64,000 nucleotides of DNA from Dickeya fangzhongdai (GTDB lineage Bacteria; Pseudomonadota; Gammaproteobacteria; Enterobacterales; Enterobacteriaceae). A program made the position numbers and the translations under genes. Shown piece after piece: positions 47,897 to 55,619 of this stretch (position 1 is its first letter; the number at the start of each line of letters is the position of its first letter). The stretch covers positions 806,001-870,000 of the forward strand of contig NZ_CP025003.1 of NCBI RefSeq assembly GCF_002812485.1, in the 5' to 3' direction. The notes beneath the pieces were generated by a model. That model made no database searches. It was not told the DNA's origin and was given only the letters and a program-made list of their open reading frames with translations.

Positions 47897-48955
47897 ATGG
47901 TTTTCTCTGATCGGATCAAACCAGGCGAGTGGCTTAAACCGGGCGGCGTGTTGCGCCGGCTGGCGAAACGCTTATTCCAGGTTGTGGTCACATTGTTCGG
48001 CTTATTGATCCTGACGTTTGTTATCGGTCGCGTCATGCCCATCGATCCGGTGCTGGCGATCGTGGGGCAGGATGCCGACCAAAGCACCTACCAACAGGTT
48101 TACCAGCAACTGGGGCTGGATAAGCCGCTATACGTTCAGTTTTGGATCTATTTCAACGCGCTGCTGCATGGCGATCTTGGCAATGCGCTGCTGACCGGCC
48201 GCCCGGTTATCGACGACATTATTCGCGTTTTTCCCGCCACCATTGAACTGGCGACGATGGCGATCATCGTCGGCGCCGGTCTGGGCGTGCCGCTCGGCGT
48301 GCTGGCGGCGGCAAGGCGCGGCAAATGGGCGGACTATGTGGTGCGTTTCATCAGCCTGGCCGGCTATTCCACCCCGATCTTTTGGGTGGGGATGATGGGG
48401 CTGCTGGTGTTCTATGCCTGGCTGAACTGGGTCGGCGGCGCCGGGCGGGTGGACATGGCCTATGACGGGCTGGTGGAAAACCGCACCGGCCTGCTGTTGG
48501 TCGACGCCATGCTGGACGGCAACTGGGAGGTGTTTCGCAGCGCGCTCAATCATCTGGTGCTGCCCGCCACTCTGCTGGGGTTCCACTCGCTGGCGTACAT
48601 CAGCCGCATGACGCGCAGTTTCATGCTGGCGCAGCTGTCGCAGGAATACATCATCACCGCGCGGGTGAAAGGGCTGTCGGAGTTTCGCGTCGTGTGGGCG
48701 CACGCGTTCCGCAACATTCTGGTGCAACTGCTGACGGTGGTGGCGCTGGCTTACGGGTCGCTGCTGGAAGGCGCGGTATTAATTGAAACCGTGTTCTCGT
48801 GGCCGGGGTTTGGCTCTTATCTCACCGGTAGCCTGTTGCTGGGCGACATGAACGCGGTGATGGGTTGTGTCCTGCTGGTCGGGTTGATTTTCGTCAGCCT
48901 GAATCTGCTGTCGGACATGCTGTATCAGGTCTTTGATCCGAGGACGAGAGTATGA
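47897..48955 (+). CDS. Peptide-type ABC transporter permease (DppB class)
   Basis: 352 aa with six membrane segments; first helix LFQVVVTLFGLLILTFVIG. Typical DppB signature: DPVLAIVGQDADQSTYQQVY and QLGLDKPLYVQFWIYF; the coupling loop is YIITARVKGLSEFRVVWAHA. The ATG at 47897 has GGGAGAAAG upstream; an earlier in-frame start at 47861 adds only a non-membrane stretch. Overlaps the next permease gene by 4 bp (ATGA). Confidence 0.92.
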   Translation: MVFSDRIKPGEWLKPGGVLRRLAKRLFQVVVTLFGLLILTFVIGRVMPIDPVLAIVGQDADQSTYQQVYQQLGLDKPLYVQFWIYFNALLHGDLGNALLTGRPVIDDIIRVFPATIELATMAIIVGAGLGVPLGVLAAARRGKWADYVVRFISLAGYSTPIFWVGMMGLLVFYAWLNWVGGAGRVDMAYDGLVENRTGLLLVDAMLDGNWEVFRSALNHLVLPATLLGFHSLAYISRMTRSFMLAQLSQEYIITARVKGLSEFRVVWAHAFRNILVQLLTVVALAYGSLLEGAVLIETVFSWPGFGSYLTGSLLLGDMNAVMGCVLLVGLIFVSLNLLSDMLYQVFDPRTRV

Positions 48956-49857
48956 CGATTTCCTCCGAGCCGGTATTGCGCGCCCGGCCGCACAAGCGCG
49001 CCGGCCGTTTGAAGCTGCGCGGCGCGCGTATTCTGGGTTTTCTGTCGCTGTTGATGCGCAACCCGCTGACGGCGATAGGGTCGGCGATTGTTCTGGTGCT
49101 GATGCTGATGGCCATTTTTTCGCCGTGGCTAGCCACCCATGACCCGCTGGCGCAGGATCTCGCCAACACGCTGCAGGCGCCGAGCGCCAGCCATTGGTTC
49201 GGCACCGACGAGTTCGGACGCGATGTGTTTAGTCGTCTGGTGTACGGCTCCCGCATCACGCTGTATATCGTGGCGCTGGTGTCGATCACCGTCGGGCCGA
49301 TCGGGCTGCTGCTGGGCGTGGTCGCGGGGTATTACGGCGGGGTGGTCGACACCATTCTGATGCGCATCACCGATATCTTTATCTCTTTTCCCAGTCTGGT
49401 GCTGGCGCTGGCGTTTGTGGCGGCGCTCGGCCCAGGGCTGGAGCATGTGGTGATCGCCATTACGCTCACCGCCTGGCCGCCGATCGCGCGTCTGGCGCGG
49501 GCGGAAACCCTGTCGCTGCGTCAGGCTGATTTTGTCTCGGCGGTGAAACTGCAGGGCGCGTCTTCGCTGCGCATTCTGCTGCACCACATTGTGCCGCTGT
49601 GCCTGCCGTCAGTGATTATCCGTATCACCATGAACATGGCCGGGATCATTCTGACCGCGGCCGGTCTGGGCTTTCTCGGGCTGGGGGCGCAGCCGCCCGA
49701 CCCGGAATGGGGGGCGATGATTTCGGCCGGCCGCCGCTACATGATGGAGTGCTGGTGGCTGGTGACGATTCCGGGGCTGGCGATTTTGATCAACAGTCTG
49801 GCGTTCAATTTCCTTGGAGACGGCTTACGTGACATCCTCGATCCCAGAACTGAATAA
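48952..49857 (+). CDS. Peptide-type ABC transporter permease (DppC class)
   Basis: 301 aa with six membrane segments. Signatures are HWFGTDEFGRDVFSRLVYGS, coupling loop ADFVSAVKLQGASSLRILLH and GLGAQPPDPEWGAMISAGR, the standard DppC set. Its 3' end overlaps the first ATPase gene by 29 bp if the GTG start of the latter is right. Confidence 0.93.
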   Translation: MTISSEPVLRARPHKRAGRLKLRGARILGFLSLLMRNPLTAIGSAIVLVLMLMAIFSPWLATHDPLAQDLANTLQAPSASHWFGTDEFGRDVFSRLVYGSRITLYIVALVSITVGPIGLLLGVVAGYYGGVVDTILMRITDIFISFPSLVLALAFVAALGPGLEHVVIAITLTAWPPIARLARAETLSLRQADFVSAVKLQGASSLRILLHHIVPLCLPSVIIRITMNMAGIILTAAGLGFLGLGAQPPDPEWGAMISAGRRYMMECWWLVTIPGLAILINSLAFNFLGDGLRDILDPRTE

Positions 49858-50722
49858 TGTGAATGCGGCTCACCGCAAGCCGGAAGCAGCTTCGCTGCTG
49901 GAGGTGGACAATCTGCGGGTGAGTTTCGTCAATGGCCGCGCGGTGACCGACGCCGTGCGCGGCGTGTCCTTCTCGCTGGGGTGTGAAAAGCTGGCGATTG
50001 TCGGCGAATCCGGCTCCGGCAAATCCACCGTCGGGCGGGCGCTGTTGCGACTGCATCCGCGCAGCGCCCGCATCACCGCCGACCGGCTGGATTTTAACGG
50101 CATCGACCTGCTGGCGGCGGATGAAGCGCGGATGCGCCAGATTCGCGGCAAACGCATCTCCATGATCATGCAGGATCCCAAGTATTCGCTGAATCCGGTG
50201 GTGTGCGTCGGCGATCAGATCGCCGAAGCCTATCTTGCGCACCACTGCGTTTCGCGGCAGGCGGCGAAGGAAAAAGTGATTGCGATGCTGGACATCGTGC
50301 GCATCCGTCAGCCGGAACGGGTATACGGCCTGTACCCGCACGAGGTTTCCGGCGGTCAGGGGCAGCGCATTATGATCGCGATGATGTTGATCACCGAGCC
50401 GGAAGTGGTGATTGCCGACGAACCGACCTCGGCGCTGGATGTTTCCGTGCGCCTGCAGGTGCTGGCGATGCTGGATGATCTGGTGAGCGAGCGCGGTCTG
50501 GGGCTGATCTTTATCAGTCACGACATCAATCTGGTACGCAGCTTCTGCGATCGGGTGCTGGTGATGTACGCCGGCCGGGTGGTGGAATCGATCGCGGCCG
50601 CCGATCTGGACCATGCGCAACACCCCTACACCCGAGGTTTGCTCAATTCATTGCCGGATATCGATCATCCGCGGCCGCGCCTGCCGGTCATGAATCGCGA
50701 TCCAGCCTGGCTTAACCCCTAA
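49829..50722 (+). CDS. Peptide-type ABC transporter ATPase (DppD class)
   Basis: 297 aa. Walker A GESGSGKSTVGRALL, signature VSGGQGQRIMIAMM (GQGQR instead of GMRQR or GQRQR), Walker B VVIADEPTSALDVS, switch FISHDINLV. The C-terminus has the oligopeptide-family tail (QHPYTRGLLNSLPDI). The start is a GTG at 49829 with GGAG 9 bp upstream; a TTG at 49814 is possible. Confidence 0.9.
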   Translation: MTSSIPELNNVNAAHRKPEAASLLEVDNLRVSFVNGRAVTDAVRGVSFSLGCEKLAIVGESGSGKSTVGRALLRLHPRSARITADRLDFNGIDLLAADEARMRQIRGKRISMIMQDPKYSLNPVVCVGDQIAEAYLAHHCVSRQAAKEKVIAMLDIVRIRQPERVYGLYPHEVSGGQGQRIMIAMMLITEPEVVIADEPTSALDVSVRLQVLAMLDDLVSERGLGLIFISHDINLVRSFCDRVLVMYAGRVVESIAAADLDHAQHPYTRGLLNSLPDIDHPRPRLPVMNRDPAWLNP

Positions 50723-50731
50723 GGAGCGCAT

Positions 50732-51538
50732 ATGACGACTGAGGCAAACCACAAGACGCGGGCGATGATTGAGGTGCGTAACCTGAACCTGACGTTCGGC
50801 GAGGGAAGCGCGCAAAATCAGGTGCTGTACGATGTGAATCTCACCGTCAATGACGGTGAGATCTTCGGTCTGGTCGGCGAATCCGGTTCCGGAAAAACCA
50901 CGGTGCTGAAATGTCTGGCCGGGCTGTTCAATCACTGGCAGGGGCAGTTATGGATCGATGGTCAACCGCTGGCGCATCGTATCGAGCAGGCGCGCTGCCG
51001 CCGGGTGCAGATGGTGTTTCAGGATCCCTACGGCTCGCTGCACCCGCGTCATACGGTGGAGACGATTCTGGAAGAACCGCTGTTAATTCATCGCTTCGAC
51101 GATCGGGATGACCGTATCGATACGTTATTGGGCAAGGTGGGGCTGGGGCCGCAGTTTCGCCGCCGCTATCCTCACCAGCTTTCCGGCGGGCAGCGTCAGC
51201 GCGTGGCGATCGCCAGAGCGTTGATTCTGGAACCGCGGGTGCTGCTGCTGGATGAACCCACCTCGGCGCTGGATGTGTCAGTGCAGGCGGAAATCCTCAA
51301 TCTGCTGGCGGAATTACAGCAGCAGGAGAAATTGACCTACCTGATGGTGACGCACGATTTGGGGGTGATAGCGCACCTGTGCCACAACGTCGCGGTGATG
51401 CAATATGGCCGTATTCTGGAAACGCTCGCGACCGGCGATTTAGCCCGCGATACGCCCAAAAGTGCGTATACCACGATGCTGGTGGATGCCAGCCGACAGT
51501 ACAGTCGGGATTTGGCGGTGCGATCGGAGCGGATGTAA
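50732..51538 (+). CDS. Peptide-type ABC transporter ATPase (DppF class)
   Basis: 268 aa. Walker A GESGSGKTTVLKCLAG, signature LSGGQRQRVAIARAL, Walker B VLLLDEPTSALDVS, switch MVTHDLGVIAHL. It forms the second nucleotide-binding subunit with the ATPase encoded 9 bp upstream. AAGGAGCG precedes ATG 50732. Last gene of the racemase-transporter operon. Confidence 0.92.
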   Translation: MTTEANHKTRAMIEVRNLNLTFGEGSAQNQVLYDVNLTVNDGEIFGLVGESGSGKTTVLKCLAGLFNHWQGQLWIDGQPLAHRIEQARCRRVQMVFQDPYGSLHPRHTVETILEEPLLIHRFDDRDDRIDTLLGKVGLGPQFRRRYPHQLSGGQRQRVAIARALILEPRVLLLDEPTSALDVSVQAEILNLLAELQQQEKLTYLMVTHDLGVIAHLCHNVAVMQYGRILETLATGDLARDTPKSAYTTMLVDASRQYSRDLAVRSERM

Positions 51539-51609
51539 ACCGGGCGTCTATGGATGGATGTGCATAAGACGGGTGCGTAATAAGACGGGAGGGCGACGGC
51601 GGTTGCCTT

Positions 51610-51632
51610 CCCGTTTCCATTTTGGAAACGGG
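51610..51632 (+). terminator. Hairpin after the peptide-type transporter operon
   Basis: Stem CCCGTTTCCA/TGGAAACGGG with a TTT loop, a perfect 10-bp dyad, 72 bp past the last stop. No U-run follows, so termination is likely but may need Rho. Confidence 0.55.
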
Positions 51633-51643
51633 CGGATAAAAGG

Positions 51644-51680
51644 TTGACATTGATAATATTGAGAATGAAAATCATTTGAT
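51644..51680 (+). promoter_or_regulatory. Promoter region with Fur box upstream of fecI-like gene
   Basis: TTGACA at 51644-51649 is followed at 51661-51679 by a Fur-like 19-mer beginning GAGAATGAAAATCATT, which agrees with GATAATGATAATCATTATC at 14 of 19 positions by eye. A second GATAAT lies at 51652. Fur would cover the -10 region and shut the sigma gene off when iron is plentiful. Confidence 0.75.
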
Positions 51681-51702
51681 TGTTTTCTGACGAGCCAGCA
51701 AC

Positions 51703-52239
51703 GTGAATCACTCCGCCGCCTTTTGCCCCGAACAGGCTGATGACCGCCATGATGACCAACGGCGTGTGCAGCAGATCTATTCCGAGCACCATTCCTGGCT
51801 GCAAGGATGGCTGCGGCGTCGCCTCGGCTGTTCCCAGCAGGCGGCGGATCTGGCGCAGGATACCTTTCTGCGGTTGCTGACGCACTTTCCCGCCGAACCG
51901 ATTCGTGAACCGCGCGCCTGGCTTAGTACCGTGGCGCATGGGCTGATGGTCAATCACTGGCGGCGCAAAGATCTGGAACAGGCGTATTTGCAGACGCTGG
52001 CCAGCCAGGAGTTTGTGGTCAGTCCGTCGCCGGAAGCGCAGGCGATGATCGTCGATGCGCTGGTGGAGATCGACGCGTTGTTGTCCTCGTTGTCGTCCAA
52101 AGCCCGACAGGTGTTCCTGTGGGTGCAACTGGAAGGGCTGACCTATCGTCAGGTAGCGGAACGCCTGATGGTGTCGGAGCGCATGGTGAAAAAGTACATG
52201 GCGCAGGCCATGCTGACCTGCCTGACCGCTCAAGCGTAA
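51703..52239 (+). CDS. FecI-like ECF sigma factor
   Basis: 178 aa, starting GTG at 51703. Region 2 is seen as RRVQQIYSEHHSWLQGWLRRRL through AADLAQDTFLRLL, and region 4 as LSSKARQVFLWVQLEGLTYR with QVAERLMVSERMVKKYMAQA. This is the iron-starvation (FecI) ECF class, which transcribes TonB-receptor genes after a signal through FecR. A Fur box lies upstream. The anti-sigma gene follows 4 bp downstream. Region 1-encoding length and order are normal. Confidence 0.9.
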   Translation: MNHSAAFCPEQADDRHDDQRRVQQIYSEHHSWLQGWLRRRLGCSQQAADLAQDTFLRLLTHFPAEPIREPRAWLSTVAHGLMVNHWRRKDLEQAYLQTLASQEFVVSPSPEAQAMIVDALVEIDALLSSLSSKARQVFLWVQLEGLTYRQVAERLMVSERMVKKYMAQAMLTCLTAQA

Positions 52240-52243
52240 TACC

Positions 52244-53194
52244 ATGACGTCGCCGTCCTCCTCCTTGTCTTCCGATATCCTGTCCGCCGCGGCGGAGTGG
52301 TTCGCCACGCTGCACGACGAAGGATGCGGCGAACAGGAGCGGCGCGCCTGGCGCCGCTGGCTGGAGAGCGATGAACGTCATCAACTGGCCTGGCGTCAGG
52401 TGGAACAGATTCAGGCGCGTTTTCAGACGCCGGACAACCGGCTGATCTCCTCGGTGCTGAGCCGTCAGGGGCGCGAGCGGCGTAGCGCGCTTAAACTGCT
52501 GGTGCTGACCAGTGTGAGCGGGGCATTAGGCTATAGCCTGCCGTGGCGCAGCTATGCCGCCGATTATCGCACCGGCGTGGGAGAACGCCGTCAGCTGACG
52601 TTGGCGCAAGGGGTTCAGGTATGGCTGAATACCGATTCGGCGCTGAATGTTCGCCATCAGAACGAGGAACTGGTGCTGCAACTGCTGTCGGGTGAACTGT
52701 TGCTGGAGCGAGCAGCCGGCGGGAATACGGCGCTGCGGCTGGAAACGGGGCAGGGCAGCGTGATGCCCGGTTCATCTTGTAAGCTGTCCCTGCGAACCTG
52801 GGAGCAGCGCAGCTGTCTGGCGGTGTTCGGCGGCGAAGCGCACTTGCAACTGGACGCCGGAGCTGACCATCGCCTGCGGTTGCCTGCCGGGCAGGAAGTG
52901 ACTTACTCGCGCGAACAGTGGCAGCCGCCGGTGGCGGTGCAAGCCTTCCGGCAAAGCTGGTCGGGCGGCGTGCTGGTGGCCGATAATATGCGGCTGGACC
53001 AGTTGACCGGGGAGATCGCCCGTTATCAGCGGCTGCATTTCCAACTGGATGACGGCGTGGCGGCGCTGCGTATTTCCGGGGTGTTCCCGTTGCAGGACAC
53101 CGAACGGCTGTTCAATGCGTTGACGAAAACCCTGCCGATCACCCTTTCTCAGCGTTTTTACTGGTGGGTGACGATCCGCTCGCGTCAGGCGTAA
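52244..53194 (+). CDS. FecR-like anti-sigma / signal transduction protein
   Basis: 316 aa. An N-terminal cytoplasmic segment (AAEWFATLHDEGCGEQERRA and WRRWLESDERHQLAWRQVEQ) binds the sigma factor. A membrane segment lies near residues 85-98 (LKLLVLTSVSGALGYSLPW). The FecR domain follows (GVGERRQLTLAQGVQVWLNT), and the C-terminal part (GVFPLQDTERLFNALTKTLP) would contact a receptor's STN domain. E. coli FecR is 317 aa. The expected receptor gene (fecA) does not follow; the nearest STN receptor is at 41757-44144. Confidence 0.9.
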   Translation: MTSPSSSLSSDILSAAAEWFATLHDEGCGEQERRAWRRWLESDERHQLAWRQVEQIQARFQTPDNRLISSVLSRQGRERRSALKLLVLTSVSGALGYSLPWRSYAADYRTGVGERRQLTLAQGVQVWLNTDSALNVRHQNEELVLQLLSGELLLERAAGGNTALRLETGQGSVMPGSSCKLSLRTWEQRSCLAVFGGEAHLQLDAGADHRLRLPAGQEVTYSREQWQPPVAVQAFRQSWSGGVLVADNMRLDQLTGEIARYQRLHFQLDDGVAALRISGVFPLQDTERLFNALTKTLPITLSQRFYWWVTIRSRQA

Positions 53195-53420
53195 TTTCCT
53201 GCCGTTTCTGAAATTTTTCCCACCATTACCTTGTCTATCCACACGATAGACGCCCAAAAATGACGCTAATCACGCTGGTGTTTCGTGGTTAAAATGCTAA
53301 GAATGGTCGCTGAAATATTATTTCACGGTCAGAGTATTGCCACCTCTGGCGACGGGGCGATCCCCTTCGTTGGCAGGCGCTGCGATTCCCCTGACGTAGC
53401 AGTACGAAACAGGATGTCAT

Positions 53421-54431
53421 ATGCAGTTGTTGAATTTGAAACAGGCCAGATTGCTGAGCTTCGTCTTTATCATGGGGGGGCTGTTGCTCTTGATTGAGCT
53501 GCGCCTGCTTGCCTGCTTTATCGCCGGTTTTTTGGTGTATGAAATCATTAATCTGCTGACGCCGTATTTCCAGAAGGTGATCAGCGGCAAACGCGCCCGG
53601 CTGGCGGTGGTGGCGGTGATCAGCACGCTGGTGGTCTGCCTGTTGAGCGTGATTTTCGGCGCGTTGGTCGGGTTGCTGATGCAGGAAATGAAAGACACCA
53701 GTGTGTTCAACGCCCGCATCGCCTTTATTCTCGACGATGTGCAAAAGCAGATCATGACCTACCTGCCGGGCTATCTGCCGGTCAGCGTGGAGGAGTTGCA
53801 GCACGAGTTCGTGATGTGGCTGCAAAAGCACGTGGTGATGCTGCAAAACATGGGGAAAGATTTCCTGCACGGTTTCGTCACCATGCTGATCGGCATGATC
53901 CTCGGGGCGATCATCTCCCTGTATAACATCGAGCCGACGGTGGATAAGCCGCTGCTGAAAACCGAACTGATGCACCGGGTGGCGCTGCTGTCCTCCTCGT
54001 TTCGCAACATCGTGTTCGCGCAGGTGAAGATTTCGCTGGTAAACACGGTGCTGTCCGCCATTTTCATTCTGGGCGTGCTGCCCGGCTTCGGCATTCATCT
54101 GCCGTTTGCCAAAACGCTGGTGGTGCTGACCTTCATTTTTGGTTTGCTGCCGGTGATTGGCAATCTGATCTCCAACTCGGTGGTGTTCATCGCCGCGTTG
54201 TCGATTTCTGTGCCGATCGCGCTGCTGGCGCTGGTCTATCTGATGCTGATCCACAAACTGGAGTATTTCCTCAATGCCCAGATTGTCGGCACCCGCATCA
54301 AGGCGCACGCCTGGGAGATTCTGCTGGCGATGCTGGTGTTTGAAGCCGCATTCGGTATTTCCGGCGTGATTGCCGCACCCATTTACTACGCCTACCTAAA
54401 AAGCGAACTACGGGAAGCGGCGCTGATTTAG
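53421..54431 (+). CDS. AI-2E family membrane permease (YdiK/PerM/TqsA-like)
   Basis: 336 aa with about seven to eight membrane segments. The family pattern is present: LLACFIAGFLVYEIINLLTP, long periplasmic or cytoplasmic helical region (about 90-155), FAQVKISLVNTVLSAIFI and FGLLPVIGNLISNSVV. Members include TqsA (AI-2 exporter) and Na+/H+ antiporter-like proteins; the substrate here is not known. The ATG at 53421 follows AGGATG. It appears monocistronic, followed by a strong terminator. Confidence 0.87.
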   Translation: MQLLNLKQARLLSFVFIMGGLLLLIELRLLACFIAGFLVYEIINLLTPYFQKVISGKRARLAVVAVISTLVVCLLSVIFGALVGLLMQEMKDTSVFNARIAFILDDVQKQIMTYLPGYLPVSVEELQHEFVMWLQKHVVMLQNMGKDFLHGFVTMLIGMILGAIISLYNIEPTVDKPLLKTELMHRVALLSSSFRNIVFAQVKISLVNTVLSAIFILGVLPGFGIHLPFAKTLVVLTFIFGLLPVIGNLISNSVVFIAALSISVPIALLALVYLMLIHKLEYFLNAQIVGTRIKAHAWEILLAMLVFEAAFGISGVIAAPIYYAYLKSELREAALI

Positions 54432-54478
54432 GCTGCGCCTGCATCATTACCGGATGCAGCCTCAGCCGCATAACCATT

Positions 54479-54518
54479 CATAGCCAGGTCGTGTGCGCAG
54501 ACGACCTGGCTATGTTTT
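54479..54518 (+). terminator. Intrinsic terminator after AI-2E permease gene
   Basis: A 14-bp perfect stem (CATAGCCAGGTCGT/ACGACCTGGCTATG) with an 8-nt loop, followed by TTTT. Confidence 0.88.
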
Positions 54519-54754
54519 CGTAGATAGTCATATATTACTCTGACAATAATAATGTTTTCCTGATTATCTATAGGTGATGATGAACGTCATATAGCCAACG
54601 TATTGGTAATACGAGATATATTATAAATATTAGAGCTACCCTTTCGTTAAATAGATATCCTTGTCTTTTATTTTTTTTATTGTAGGCTGAAAAAACATCA
54701 GTTTCTGGGCTGATGATTTTTATAAGAATAAGGCTATTTGATGCCTTTAATTAT

Positions 54755-54891
54755 TATACCCGTCATACGTTAAATTGCAGGAGTGCTGTCTTTATTACCT
54801 GGCCTATTCATGGCCTCGTCCTGAAGGCCAACGCGTTGCGTTGTTCAAAACGCAAGTGTTTTTTTCTGCAACTAAAACTGTTTTGGGTATA
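54755..54891 (-). repeat. MITE-like inverted repeat, diverged copy 3
   Basis: 137 bp, reversed relative to copies 1 and 2. It begins TATACCCGTCATACGTTAAA and ends TTTTGGGTATA. The interior GGCCAACGCGTTGCGTTGTT matches copy 2. The right arm has decayed (CTGCAACTAAAACTGTTTTG). It lies just upstream of the Mor-like gene. Confidence 0.8.
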
Positions 54892-54926
54892 TAAATAAAA
54901 TATATTGCTCAAGGATAGGAGTAATT

Positions 54927-55379
54927 ATGGATTATAGAATACTTCAGGGGATTTTCTCTGGATTGCCTTCTGTTGACGATCCGCGTTTCTATTTATTTGA
55001 TGATTTCTATCAGAATAATAAAATCGACGTGCTCGCAACGTTACCCTGGCTGGTTTCCGAATTAATTGAAAATGATGGGTTCGACATAATGCTGGAGTTT
55101 GTCAGGCGTTATGGCGGCTGTCGGATCTATATTAATAAAGATTATGCCGCGTTTACACAAAAAGTAGGCATCGCGTTATCGGAAAAAACATACCGGAACA
55201 TGTTACTGCACTCAGCTTCTGATAGTGTGCTGGACATTCCCTCTGCATGGGGGATCTATCTGAAGCTGAGAAATGTTGCGATTAGATTGCTATTACAGTC
55301 AGGCGTGAACCTGGAGCAGATCGCGCGGGATTTTGGCATGACAGAGCGTGCGTTACGAAAAATTATGGCCGACGGATAG
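54927..55379 (+). CDS. Mor/HTH-type transcriptional regulator
   Basis: 150 aa in AT-rich DNA. The C-terminus is a helix-turn-helix (LRNVAIRLLLQSGVNLEQIARDFGMTERALRKIM); the middle has GGCRIYINKDYAAF, which resembles the GG-x-IYIPK segment of phage Mu Mor/C activators. It is therefore probably a Mor-family DNA-binding protein domesticated from phage, but similarity beyond these motifs is weak. AGGATAGGAG precedes the ATG. The chitin synthase-like operon is convergent with it. Confidence 0.65.
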   Translation: MDYRILQGIFSGLPSVDDPRFYLFDDFYQNNKIDVLATLPWLVSELIENDGFDIMLEFVRRYGGCRIYINKDYAAFTQKVGIALSEKTYRNMLLHSASDSVLDIPSAWGIYLKLRNVAIRLLLQSGVNLEQIARDFGMTERALRKIMADG

Positions 55380-55619
55380 TCGGCCGCATCATCTGACTAT
55401 TTCGTGGCAGTATATATATGCGGCTGAAAACGATTGGGAGTTATTCAGCCTTTAACTCTTCAATTGGTATGCCTAACGTTTGCAGATAAGGTAAAAAATA
55501 GAAAGGTAATGGCGGCGGATAAAATAATACGACTGACTGAACCGATTTTTGGCACAGCGAGTAGTCCGAAACGCACCAGATATATATTATGGCACGTTCC
55601 GGATGATACTGTTGTCAGG

